A stretch of 64,000 nucleotides of DNA from Neotamlana sedimentorum. Its GTDB lineage: Bacteria > Bacteroidota > Bacteroidia > Flavobacteriales > Flavobacteriaceae. Positions 9,594 through 17,789 of this stretch are shown here, one piece after another. Each line of letters starts with the position of its first letter. Within the stretch, counting starts at the first letter, position 1. Position numbers and translations under genes: made by a program. The DNA is taken from the NCBI RefSeq assembly GCF_000943565.1, contig NZ_JTDW01000012.1, positions 1 to 64,000 on the forward strand, given 5' to 3'. The notes below the pieces were generated by a model. That model was not told where the DNA came from. It worked only from the letters and a program-made list of their open reading frames with translations, and did no database searches.

Positions 9594-9965
9594 TTATGTT
9601 TTTGATGATTTAAATAATAATATAGCTAAAAATAGTGTAATAATTGCTTGGCATTGTTCTACTATCGATTCCGCCAAAAGGTTTCCAACGGTATTCAGCA
9701 TAAAAAAAACGGCAAACAATAATAGAATTCTATTAATAGTCTCAATATAAAAAACAGGCTTTACCATCCGGTTTTTCATCATTATAACGCTAGCTAAAAA
9801 CACCAATATAACCAAGGCTAGAGCCTCTAAATAATATATTGTTTTTATAGATTCGATTTTACCGCCCCAAACCAAACTATGTGGAATTATTTGAAACAAA
9901 ACTAATACATGCAACACACAGTAGCCTAGTATTATAGTTAAACTTATTTTGTCTGAAATTTTCAT
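9594..9965 (-). CDS. small integral membrane protein, four predicted spans
   Basis: The 123-residue product consists of four hydrophobic segments (about residues 8-28, 45-65, 78-98 and 103-118) with short polar loops. No family is assigned. It lies between the SDR gene (11 nt gap) and the acetyltransferase gene (7 nt gap), so it is co-transcribed in the operon that begins with the serine hydrolase lipoprotein. Confidence 0.6.
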   Translation of the reverse strand: MKISDKISLTIILGYCVLHVLVLFQIIPHSLVWGGKIESIKTIYYLEALALVILVFLASVIMMKNRMVKPVFYIETINRILLLFAVFFMLNTVGNLLAESIVEQCQAIITLFLAILLFKSSKT

Positions 9966-9976
9966 TATTAAACTAT

Positions 9977-10837
9977 TTAAAAACGTTTAGCCTCTGCCTT
10001 ATAAAAATCGACTAAATGATTTGTTCCATAAGGTGTTGCAACATTATCGGCAGCCATTAAGGTTAGAAAAAACTCAATAGGCCCATAGGTTTTAACACTT
10101 GTAAATGTTTTTAAACTCCAAAGGATTAATTTTCTTAAAAAGTCGGGTAAACGAATAATATTTATGGGTTTATTTTGGGCATTAAATGCCGCTTTACTAA
10201 TATAGTTAAGGCTTAAAACATCGGGGCCTCCAACGGTTATTTCGTTATTACAATTACCTAAATTGTTTACAATAACTTGAGCTAAATCTTCACCATGAAT
10301 AGGATTTAACTTTTGCTCTCCAGAACCGAATAAAAAAACACGCCCAGATTTAGCCATTAACATAAAATCTTTCATATCGGAAAAAAAACCATTGGGTCGA
10401 ACAATGGTATAATTAAGACCTGAAGCTTTTAGAGCATCAACAAACATTTCTTTAGCCTCAAAAATTTTCAATGTTCGGTATTTGTCGCCATTAATTGCAG
10501 ACACGTAAACAAAATGTTTAACACCGCTTTTTTTTGCTTCATCAAGTAAATTTATATTAGCCTGATAATCTACATCCATATAAGTTAAACCTTCTTTTTG
10601 TCTGGTAATACCAACTGTAGAAATTACAACGTCTATACCTTTACAAATATCTTTTAACGACGCTGGCTTAGTGACTTCGGCCTGTTTAATTTCAAGGTAA
10701 TTTTCGTTAATATTCTGTAATTGGGCTGGGTTACGAACTAAAGCGACTACTTGGTTTTGTTTCTCAATTAATTCCTTTAATAAGTAACCGCCTAAATACC
10801 CTGTAGCACCAGCTAACAATACGTTAGAATACTTCAT
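9977..10837 (-). CDS. NAD(P)-binding SDR-type (NmrA/YwnB-like) oxidoreductase
   Basis: The 286-residue protein starts with the Rossmann signature LLAGATGYLGGYL (GxxGxxG at residues 9-15). It has VVISTVGITRQ, HFVYVSAINGDKY and YTIVRPNGFF, typical of atypical short-chain dehydrogenases that bind NAD(P). The YxxxK pair of classical SDRs is not evident. The reaction is unknown. It is the third gene of the five-gene operon. Confidence 0.75.
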   Translation of the reverse strand: MKYSNVLLAGATGYLGGYLLKELIEKQNQVVALVRNPAQLQNINENYLEIKQAEVTKPASLKDICKGIDVVISTVGITRQKEGLTYMDVDYQANINLLDEAKKSGVKHFVYVSAINGDKYRTLKIFEAKEMFVDALKASGLNYTIVRPNGFFSDMKDFMLMAKSGRVFLFGSGEQKLNPIHGEDLAQVIVNNLGNCNNEITVGGPDVLSLNYISKAAFNAQNKPINIIRLPDFLRKLILWSLKTFTSVKTYGPIEFFLTLMAADNVATPYGTNHLVDFYKAEAKRF

Positions 10838-10848
10838 TATTACTTATT

Positions 10849-11319
10849 TTAATTTAACTTTCTTTTTAAAATATAGCGCGTTATAAAAATGCCATTGTCG
10901 TCATCTTTACCAGCATCGCTTTCTACAGCACTGGTTACAAACATTAAGTCCCAACCTTTGGAAAGCATATCGGTTAATTTTGAGGAAATTAAGGCATCGT
11001 TTGCTGCGATATTTTGAAACCGAATGCCGCTTAAATTATAAAAGTTCAATAATTTTGTTTCTTCAAAATCCTTAACTCTAATTTCTTTTCTTTTAGATTT
11101 ATTTCTAGAGTTATTTTCTGTAGTTTGACTAGAGGTAAATTGTTTAAAATCTCTTTCTGTATTCGTTGAAATTAAACGCGACCTCCCTAAACCACTGGGA
11201 ACTATAGATTCTACACTGGTAATAACCTTTATTTCAAATGCGTTTTTTGTTATTTCTTGAGCATAACTATTTGCCGTAAACAATGTAAATAACATTATTG
11301 TTGTCACTAATTTTCTCAT
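10849..11319 (-). CDS. secreted protein, function unknown
   Basis: The 156-residue product has a signal peptide (residues 1-20, ending YAQ). A polar, basic middle (NSRNKSKRKEIR) follows, then a C-terminal domain containing ISSKLTDMLSKGWDLMFVTSAVES and IFITRYILKRK, a pattern similar to small DUF4177-like domains, though I would not assign it. It sits 11 nt before the SDR gene and 30 nt after the serine hydrolase gene, so it belongs to the same operon. Confidence 0.55.
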   Translation of the reverse strand: MRKLVTTIMLFTLFTANSYAQEITKNAFEIKVITSVESIVPSGLGRSRLISTNTERDFKQFTSSQTTENNSRNKSKRKEIRVKDFEETKLLNFYNLSGIRFQNIAANDALISSKLTDMLSKGWDLMFVTSAVESDAGKDDDNGIFITRYILKRKLN

Positions 11320-11349
11320 GTTTCTATGTTTTATAATATTTTATTAATC

Positions 11350-12429
11350 TTAATTAAATTCGTTTTTTAACAACTGCTCAATTATGGTGTTTCGCTGTTC
11401 GCCTGTATTATCTTGTTGGTTACTTAGCAACACTATTTTAGCATTGAATTCGGGTATAAACCCAATCATGCTCCAATAGCCATTAATATCACCACCATGC
11501 CAAAACATTGTGGTGTCTTCTTCTTGTGTGGTAAACCAGCCCAAGCCAAAATCGACAAAGCCACTTGGTACATCGTGGACAAATATTTCGTTTTTCTCTG
11601 CTTCGGTAAACCAATTAGTACTTACAGCATTTACCCAAGTTTCCATGTCTTCTGGTGTACTACTAAAATCTCCTGCACCAAAAGCTAAAGCCATTGAGTA
11701 CGTACTATTTATAGCACCATTACTATAGCCTTCTGCATGGGTATTTACATTTATAACATTTGTGCCTTTATAGGTATTTTCCATTTCTAGCGGAATACAT
11801 ATTTTTTGTTGTACATACTCGTGGTAAGACATTTGCGATAATTCTTGCACTAATAAAGCCGCTATTAAATAGTTTGAATTACTGTATTGTTTACTGGTGC
11901 CTGGTGTAAAATTTAAACCGTTTTCCAAAATCAATTCAATTATAACATCGTAAACATCTACTTCATCAAAAGTTTCCCCTTGTTCATAGGCATTTTCAAC
12001 GACAAAAAGATAATCTGGAATCCCCGATTGATGAGATAATAATTGCGAAATAGTAATTTGATCGCCATTAGGGAATTCGGCATCAAATTCATTTAAGGTT
12101 TGATTAAAACTACTAATTAAGTCGTCGCGTTTTAGTTGTACCAAAGCGGCAGCTGTTATTGTTTTACTTACCGAACCAATTCGATAGGCCAGGTTAAACC
12201 CTTGTGGTTTTGCTGTAGTTTTATTGGCCTCACCAAAGCCTTGTCGTACTAAATCATTTCCGTTTTTAGTTACAATGGCGTAACCTTGAAACCCCATTTT
12301 GGATAATTCATTTTCAATGTTTGTGTAGTTTGTTAATGCGGTATTATTGTCGTCGTCTTTTGAGCACGATGTAAGCAGTAATACAAATGCTACAATAAAT
12401 AGTATTAAATTTTTGTGTAAAGTTGTCAT
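11350..12429 (-). CDS. serine hydrolase lipoprotein (beta-lactamase class C family)
   Basis: The 359-residue protein begins with a lipoprotein signal whose lipobox is LLTSC (Cys22), followed by SKDDDNN, the acidic export signal used for surface lipoproteins in Bacteroidota. Catalytic elements are S86-V-S-K89, YSNSNYL (YxN) and HGGDINGY (HxG). It is the same superfamily as the protein at 6946-8082 but only distantly similar. It heads a five-gene operon ending at the terminator near 8930. The AraC-type regulator gene lies directly upstream, and the promoter region is shared with the other serine-hydrolase operon. Confidence 0.82.
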   Translation of the reverse strand: MTTLHKNLILFIVAFVLLLTSCSKDDDNNTALTNYTNIENELSKMGFQGYAIVTKNGNDLVRQGFGEANKTTAKPQGFNLAYRIGSVSKTITAAALVQLKRDDLISSFNQTLNEFDAEFPNGDQITISQLLSHQSGIPDYLFVVENAYEQGETFDEVDVYDVIIELILENGLNFTPGTSKQYSNSNYLIAALLVQELSQMSYHEYVQQKICIPLEMENTYKGTNVINVNTHAEGYSNGAINSTYSMALAFGAGDFSSTPEDMETWVNAVSTNWFTEAEKNEIFVHDVPSGFVDFGLGWFTTQEEDTTMFWHGGDINGYWSMIGFIPEFNAKIVLLSNQQDNTGEQRNTIIEQLLKNEFN

Positions 12430-12434
12430 AATTG

Positions 12435-12512
12435 TTCGTTTTTTGATAATTAATTATGACGCAAAGATTAACAAGAACAACAAGGCAATCGTTCTAAATT
12501 ATAATCTGAAAC
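12435..12512 (-). promoter_or_regulatory. promoter/operator region A, shared with the region at 8800-8879
   Basis: This lies between the AraC-type regulator gene and the serine hydrolase lipoprotein gene. The ungapped core 12458-12512 matches 8825-8879. On the minus strand AATCTTTG (12471-12464) serves as the -7 box. The conserved 27-bp block at 12486-12512 (plus strand starts CAATCGTTCTAAATTATAAT) lies about 15 nt upstream of it. This is the likely binding site of an activator, presumably the adjacent regulator. Confidence 0.6.
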
Positions 12513-12529
12513 GAACTTATGAAGATTTA

Positions 12530-14305
12530 CTACGAATTGGCCTTTAACCAAGCTCTTGGTGTAAGATGCTCGGTTTTTTTAAAATAAGTATTAAAAACAC
12601 TTTTAGAATTAAAACCGCTATCGAAAGCCAAACCAAGAATAGTAAGATGCGTATTTTTGGGGTTTAAAGCCATTTTTTTAAACTGTTTTAAACGATAAGA
12701 ATTAACAAAATCGTTGAAATTTAAGTTGAAAGCTTTGTTAATTAGGTACGATACTTTGTTCGTATTTAACCCCAAAACATCTGCAACAGCGGTTAAACTT
12801 AATTGCGGATTTAAATAAGGTTCTTCTTCATTAAAATATTTAAGCAACTCCGTTTTTAATATTTCTATTTGGTTGTCATCTAAAACACTAGAGGCGCTTT
12901 TTTCTTTTTCTTCACTTGAAGGTTTTATATCTGAAAGTGATAAATTAGAGCGATGTAATTTTGCAAATCCTTCTATTTCTTGTAATGGTTTTATAAAGGG
13001 TTCTTGCCGGTAGTTTATAATTTGTCCTCGCCTTTGATTTATCATTTCTTTTAAAACACTAAAAGCTAATGATTTATAGCTAGAATTACTTAAAATAAAT
13101 AAATCATATGGAACCAACTGGGTTTCTGGGCTTCGAGGTTGCTCCCATTTTTTTATCAGGTTTTCGGGAATTACTGCATCGCTTTCATTAATTAGCCTAA
13201 ATAATAACTTTTTTTCTTCGGCTAATGACGTATTTTGAATAAGTTGATTAAACAGTTCCCTTTTGTTTAGCCATATTAAGCAAAAACATTTTAAATGATG
13301 CGCTAATTCTAACTCCGGATTTAGTGTTAATGCATAATTTACACTTTCTAAAGCTTTATCAAATTGATGCTGATAGTAATATATATGAGATAAGGTATAG
13401 TGATTATTTCCAGAAAGCGGATCTACCTCTAATAATTTGTTTGCAAACATTAGCGCTTTATCAAAAAAACCATGCACAATGCATAACTCGGCCATAGCCT
13501 CTAAACCATCGATGTGATTGGGGTTAATTGCTAAAACTTTATCTATATGTATAAACGCATTTTTAAAATTCCATTCTTCCCAAAAAAATCGTCCTACAAA
13601 CGACAATGGGTATTCTGGCAAAGAGGTGTCTATTTCTTTGGCAATTAACAGGTTATTAATGGCTAAATCTATAGCCTCTTGATACGGCATATAACCCCAC
13701 ATTGCTAATAAACCGTAACACTGTAAATTAGCATAGTAGGCTTTAGCATATTTACTATCTAAAGCAATGGCTTCATTATAATACGAAATAGCTTTTTTTA
13801 TACTTTTAGGTGTCCATTTAAGTTGCAACGAGCGCCCTTTTAAGAATAATTGATACGCATCAATACTATTTGTAGGTTGTTGTACTAAGTGGTCTTGTAC
13901 ATCAAAATACCCAAAATTGTTTCGAACTTCGTCTGCAATGGCCAGACTAATTTCATCTTCTAAATCAAAAATATCAACCAGGTCTCTATCATACTTTCTA
14001 GACCAATAATGCACGCCTTCTTTTACATCAATTAATTGGGCTGTTATTCTAACCTTATTTTGAGATTTTTTTATGCTACCTTCAAGAACCGTGTTTACAT
14101 TTAATTGTTCTCCAATTTTTCTAATATCGATATCTTTCCCTTTAAAGGCAAATGAAGATGTTCTTGCAATAACTTTTAAACTTTTTATTTTAGTTAATGC
14201 ATTAATGATTTCTTCGGAAATGCCGTCGCAGAAATATTCATTGTCAACATCGCCACTCATATTAACAAATGGCAAAACGGCTATGGATTTAGAAATAAAA
14301 GACAA
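12530..14305 (-). CDS. transcriptional regulator with TolB-like N-domain, TPR repeats and AraC-type DNA-binding domain
   Basis: The 591-residue protein begins with IAVLPFVNMSGD...YFCDGISEEI, the TolB-amino-terminal/FlgO-like domain common before TPR arrays (residues ~5-130). TPR-like helices fill residues ~150-340. The C-terminal ~100 residues form an AraC-type helix-turn-helix pair (LTAVADVLGLN..KVSYLINK and GLAFDSGFNSKSVFNTYFKK). There is no membrane segment, so it is cytoplasmic. No ATG precedes the conserved N-terminus: the start is taken as TTG at 14303-14305 (CTG 14318 or ATT 14315 are alternatives; a stop lies at 14321). A -7 box at 14341-14348 fits this start. It probably controls the operon just downstream. 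Confidence 0.8.
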   Translation of the reverse strand: MSFISKSIAVLPFVNMSGDVDNEYFCDGISEEIINALTKIKSLKVIARTSSFAFKGKDIDIRKIGEQLNVNTVLEGSIKKSQNKVRITAQLIDVKEGVHYWSRKYDRDLVDIFDLEDEISLAIADEVRNNFGYFDVQDHLVQQPTNSIDAYQLFLKGRSLQLKWTPKSIKKAISYYNEAIALDSKYAKAYYANLQCYGLLAMWGYMPYQEAIDLAINNLLIAKEIDTSLPEYPLSFVGRFFWEEWNFKNAFIHIDKVLAINPNHIDGLEAMAELCIVHGFFDKALMFANKLLEVDPLSGNNHYTLSHIYYYQHQFDKALESVNYALTLNPELELAHHLKCFCLIWLNKRELFNQLIQNTSLAEEKKLLFRLINESDAVIPENLIKKWEQPRSPETQLVPYDLFILSNSSYKSLAFSVLKEMINQRRGQIINYRQEPFIKPLQEIEGFAKLHRSNLSLSDIKPSSEEKEKSASSVLDDNQIEILKTELLKYFNEEEPYLNPQLSLTAVADVLGLNTNKVSYLINKAFNLNFNDFVNSYRLKQFKKMALNPKNTHLTILGLAFDSGFNSKSVFNTYFKKTEHLTPRAWLKANS

Positions 14306-14340
14306 CGCGTGTAAAATCAGTTATTTATTCAACTTAAAAA

Positions 14341-14348
14341 CAAATATA
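14341..14348 (-). promoter_or_regulatory. -7 box of the AraC-type regulator gene
   Basis: The minus strand reads TATATTTG. Transcription would start near 14334, about 29 nt before the TTG start. No TTG is found at the expected -33 position. Confidence 0.4.
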
Positions 14349-14366
14349 ATAAAACTGATAACTCAC

Positions 14367-14435
14367 TGGTAATAAATGGTTACACAAAATATTTGTCTTA
14401 AATTTTTTAGACAAATTTTGTAAAAATTATTACCA
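14367..14435. repeat. long imperfect inverted repeat downstream of mnmE
   Basis: The outer arms TGGTAATAA (14367-14375) and TTATTACCA (14427-14435) are perfect complements. Further inside, TTTGTCT and AGACAAA also pair, with AAAAT/ATTTT between them. This makes a ~69-nt hairpin between mnmE and the regulator gene. It may end mnmE transcription, though no run of T follows on the minus strand. Confidence 0.55.
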
Positions 14436-14453
14436 ACTACTTGTTATAAAGCC

Positions 14454-15866
14454 TTACTTACCGATACAAAAATTAGCAAAAATATTCCCTAGTAAATCAT
14501 CACTAGTTATTTCTCCAGTAATTTCACCAAAGTGATATAATGCCTGACGAATATCAATCGCCATTAAATCCCCAGATAAGCCAGTTTCTAAACCATATTT
14601 TACTTTTTGAATTTCTTCGAAGGCTTTTAATAGTGAATCGTAATGCCTCGTATTTGTAACTATAGTTTCGTTGTTTTTAAGTGCGCCTGTATTTACAAAG
14701 TTTAATAGTTGGTTTTTTAAATCGTCGACACCTCCTCCTTTTTTTGCAGAAATAGAAAGGTATGTAGCGCCTTCAACAGCATCAAGCGACACCTTTAAAC
14801 GCTGTTTTTCTGTTTCGGTTAATTTATCTGACTTGTTTGCAATAATTAATAAGGGCTTTAACGGATACTTATTTTTTATTTTTTCAATTTCAACAACAAT
14901 ACGTTCTTCGGTTTTATTATTTGAAATGGTTGAAGCATCAAATAAATAAATAACCACTTGCGCCTGCTCAATTTTCTCGAAAGTTTTTTTAATACCTATA
15001 CTTTCCACCACATCTTTAGTATCGCGAATACCTGCTGTATCAATAAATCTAAAGCCAATGCCGCTAATTACCAATTCGTCTTCAATGGTATCGCGTGTGG
15101 TTCCAGCAATATCGCTAACTATGGCGCGTTCTTCGTTTAAAAGGGCGTTTAGTAATGTAGATTTACCCACATTTGGCTCTCCAACAATAGCCACCGGAAT
15201 CCCGTTTTTTATAACATTACCAACAGCAAAACTATCTATTAATCGTTTTAAAACAAACGAAATACGCTCAACCAAATCTTTAAATTGGGTTCTATCGGCA
15301 AACTCAACATCTTCTTCGGCAAAATCGAGTTCGAGTTCTATTAAGGATGCGAAATTGAGTAATTCTTCGCGTAGTTTTGCTATTTCGCTAGAAAATCCAC
15401 CACGCATTTGTTGCATAGCAATTTGGTGCGATGCTTCGTTATCGCTGGCAATTAAATCGGCCACAGCTTCGGCCTGACTTAAATCTAACTTACCATTTAA
15501 AAAGGCTCGTAGCGTAAATTCGCCTGCATTCGCCATTCGACAGCCTTTTCGTAAAAATAATTGAATAATTTCCTGCTGAATGTACACCGAACCATGACAT
15601 GATACCTCAACAACATCTTCTCCCGTATAAGAGTTTGGGTTTTTAAAAATAGAAACTAAAACTTGGTCGATAACTCGGTTCCCATCTACAATATGCCCTA
15701 AATGAATGGTATGCGTACATTGATCGATTAATTTTTTGTTTCTGGTAACCGACTTAAAGTTGGCCGATGCTAAAGCGATTGCTTCCTTACCAGATAATCG
15801 AATTATTGCCACTGCTCCCGCACCTGAAGCTGTTGCTAAAGCTACTATGGTATCGTTATAAATCAT
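14454..15866 (-). CDS. mnmE: tRNA modification GTPase MnmE (TrmE)
   Basis: The 470-residue protein, with MnmG, introduces the carboxymethylaminomethyl group at U34 of certain tRNAs. It starts MIYNDTIVALAT, has the folate-binding N-domain with GAGAVAIIRLSG, the GTPase P-loop GEPNVGKST near residue 228, DIAGTTRDT (G2/G3 region), NKSD (G4), and the C-terminal FCIGK motif with the conserved cysteine. The frame is open 13 codons further upstream, but the family start and the -7 box at 15871-15878 favour the ATG at 15864-15866. Confidence 0.95.
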   Translation of the reverse strand: MIYNDTIVALATASGAGAVAIIRLSGKEAIALASANFKSVTRNKKLIDQCTHTIHLGHIVDGNRVIDQVLVSIFKNPNSYTGEDVVEVSCHGSVYIQQEIIQLFLRKGCRMANAGEFTLRAFLNGKLDLSQAEAVADLIASDNEASHQIAMQQMRGGFSSEIAKLREELLNFASLIELELDFAEEDVEFADRTQFKDLVERISFVLKRLIDSFAVGNVIKNGIPVAIVGEPNVGKSTLLNALLNEERAIVSDIAGTTRDTIEDELVISGIGFRFIDTAGIRDTKDVVESIGIKKTFEKIEQAQVVIYLFDASTISNNKTEERIVVEIEKIKNKYPLKPLLIIANKSDKLTETEKQRLKVSLDAVEGATYLSISAKKGGGVDDLKNQLLNFVNTGALKNNETIVTNTRHYDSLLKAFEEIQKVKYGLETGLSGDLMAIDIRQALYHFGEITGEITSDDLLGNIFANFCIGK

Positions 15867-15870
15867 TTGG

Positions 15871-15878
15871 CAAAAATA
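15871..15878 (-). promoter_or_regulatory. candidate -7 box almost abutting the mnmE start
   Basis: The minus strand reads TATTTTTG, followed by only four nucleotides before the ATG. If used, the mRNA would be leaderless or nearly so. The nearest upstream TTG is 24 nt away, longer than usual. Confidence 0.3.
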
Positions 15879-16016
15879 GAAAAAATAAGCCTTAGAAAAT
15901 CTCAATTAAAAAAAAACATAAAATCTTAACCGGCTGTGTGTGACTTATTTACTAAAGATGTGTCAAAAAACAACAAATTAATTTAATCCATTACAAGTAG
16001 CATTTTTAGTACCATC

Positions 16017-16439
16017 ATGAAAATAAAAGATTCAGATATAAGAAAACATATTTTAAAATCTATTAAAAACGAATTAGGTTATATGCATTTTCTAAATCAT
16101 ATTGCGGTTATAGAATTTAATGAAGGCGTACATGTCGAGCTAAATAATACTAAAGCGTTATTTAATGAACTTAAAACTTACTTTGGTATAAAGAAACCAT
16201 TTGGAGTTGTAGCCAACCGAGTAAACTCATACTCTATTAAACTTTTAGACATACCCGCTTTTAGGGCTCAAATTACAAATTTAAGAGCCTATGCCGTAGT
16301 TGGGCATGATCCTGCTGGCATAATGAATGCGGCTATTGAAAGTAATTTTTGCCTTTCGGATGATATTGGCTTTGATAATATTTATGAAGCTATTGATAGC
16401 GTAAATAATAAAATTAAACAACGAATAATAGCTATTTAA
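16017..16439 (+). CDS. hypothetical protein, possible SpoIIAA/STAS-like fold
   Basis: The 140-residue soluble protein has alternating strands and helices (HIAVIEFNEGVHVELNNTKALFNEL, FGVVANRVNSYSIKLLD, LRAYAVVGHDPAGIMNAAIE) that recall STAS/SEC14-like domains of the SpoIIAA-like group. The resemblance is by eye only. There is no signal or membrane segment. Its stop overlaps by 8 nt the 3' end of the convergent cvfB-like gene. Confidence 0.55.
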   Translation: MKIKDSDIRKHILKSIKNELGYMHFLNHIAVIEFNEGVHVELNNTKALFNELKTYFGIKKPFGVVANRVNSYSIKLLDIPAFRAQITNLRAYAVVGHDPAGIMNAAIESNFCLSDDIGFDNIYEAIDSVNNKIKQRIIAI

Positions 16440-17262
16440 CCAAATAAATCCCCTCTGTTTTTATATCTATTTGGCGTTGCTTATAAAGCGTTCCAATAGC
16501 CTTTTTAAAGCTTTTTTTGCTCATTTGAAGCTGTTCCTTTATGTCCTCTGGTGAAGATTTATCGGTTAATTTTAAAAACCCACTATTATCTTCTAGCGTT
16601 TCCAAGATACGCTGTGCATTAGGTTCAATATTACGGTAGCCTATTTGCCCCAAAACAATATCTAATTTATTTCCAGGTCGTATTTTTTTAACAACGCCTT
16701 TTAACTTATCGCCTACACTTATATCTTTAAAAATAGTATCCTTAAAAATTAAACCTTGGTGTATATTATTTACAATAACATTCATACCAATTTCTGAAGG
16801 ATGCGAAACTATTAAATCGACTTCATCAAATTCTTTAACCGTTAAATCTTTATTATCTAAAAATCGATTTGTTTTGCTTGATGCTACCAATCGATTTGTT
16901 TTATCGTCTAAATAACAATGCACCAAGTACCAACCGCCAGGTTTCATTTTAAAAGCTTGCTCTTTAAACGGGCAAAATAATTCTTTTACCAACCCCCAAT
17001 CTAAAAAAGCACCATATTCAGTCACTTGGTTACAACGTAATAAAGCAAAATTATCACGAGTAATATAAGGCTTTTCTGTTGTAGCGACAGGGCGCTCCTC
17101 GTTATCTAAATACACAAAAACATCAATTTTATCCCAAATTTTAAATTCATTTGGCACATAACGATTGGGTAATAAAACTTCTTCATCATTGGCATCAATT
17201 AAATAAATACCATGATCGGTTTCTCTTAATATTTCTAGTGTGTGTATTTTTCCTAATTCCAT
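16432..17262 (-). CDS. CvfB-type RNA-binding protein with S1-like domains
   Basis: The 276-residue protein matches the CvfB/YitL family: an N-terminal strand-rich S1-like domain (LGKIHTLEILRETDHGIYL), a second S1 domain (VTEYGAFLDWGLVKELFCPFKEQ), a third (VGDKLKGVVKKIRPGNKLDIVLG) and a C-terminal winged helix (LTDKSSPEDIKEQLQMSKKSFKKAIGTLYKQ). CvfB proteins bind RNA and influence gene expression in Firmicutes; the role here is inferred. The ATG at 17260-17262 is preferred over GTG at 17269-17271, because a -7 box lies at 17271-17278. Confidence 0.85.
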   Translation of the reverse strand: MELGKIHTLEILRETDHGIYLIDANDEEVLLPNRYVPNEFKIWDKIDVFVYLDNEERPVATTEKPYITRDNFALLRCNQVTEYGAFLDWGLVKELFCPFKEQAFKMKPGGWYLVHCYLDDKTNRLVASSKTNRFLDNKDLTVKEFDEVDLIVSHPSEIGMNVIVNNIHQGLIFKDTIFKDISVGDKLKGVVKKIRPGNKLDIVLGQIGYRNIEPNAQRILETLEDNSGFLKLTDKSSPEDIKEQLQMSKKSFKKAIGTLYKQRQIDIKTEGIYLVK

Positions 17263-17270
17263 AACTGGCA

Positions 17271-17278
17271 CAAAGGTA
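17271..17278 (-). promoter_or_regulatory. -7 box close to the cvfB-like start
   Basis: TACCTTTG on the minus strand, eight nucleotides before the ATG at 17262, implying a leader of only a few nucleotides. Confidence 0.35.
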
Positions 17279-17300
17279 ACGATATTAGTTTTTTTGCAAT

Positions 17301-17330
17301 AAAAAAAGCGCTACAATAATTGTAACGCTT
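17301..17330 (-). terminator. hairpin terminator after the DUF2853 gene
   Basis: The arms AAGCGCTACAA (17306-17316) and TTGTAACGCTT (17320-17330) pair with one mismatch. On the minus strand the stem is followed by a run of T, a standard intrinsic terminator for the gene ending at 17355. Confidence 0.75.
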
Positions 17331-17354
17331 CTAAGTATATATTTTTCTTAATTT

Positions 17355-17693
17355 CTAGTAAATAGACTCTTTACCAAAATGCTTCGTTAATAAGTAATAC
17401 ACAACAGCTCTATACTTAGTTCTGTTTGACTTACCATATTGCTCAATTACGCTAGCAATTGCTCCATCTAAATCGTCGCTTTCGCTTAATCCTAATTTTT
17501 TAATTAAGAAGTTATTTTTCACTGTAGCTAACTCAGATGCATCTGATCCTGAAACAGTTGAAGCATCTGCATTATAAATTGATGGTCCACATCCAATAGT
17601 TACTTTTTTTAATAAATCCATGTCTGCTTCTACTCCACACTTTTCTTTTAAATCTACTGCGTATTTTGCAATAAGTTCGTCACGTTTACTCAT
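17355..17693 (-). CDS. DUF2853 family protein
   Basis: The 112-residue protein is soluble and acidic, with the family segments MSKRDELIAKYAVDL, KVTIGCGPSIYNADAS and TVKNNFLIKKLGL, and a C-terminal helix ending YYLLTKHFGKES. The function of this small family is unknown. It is monocistronic: a terminator follows and menD, transcribed in the same direction, ends 96 nt upstream. Confidence 0.75.
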   Translation of the reverse strand: MSKRDELIAKYAVDLKEKCGVEADMDLLKKVTIGCGPSIYNADASTVSGSDASELATVKNNFLIKKLGLSESDDLDGAIASVIEQYGKSNRTKYRAVVYYLLTKHFGKESIY

Positions 17694-17789
17694 GATAAAA
17701 TTTAATGTTTAAAATTGATAAAAAATTTAATTGATACTCTTTAAAGATACTATTTTTTAGACACCAAATTACCTATTAAAGTCACAATT

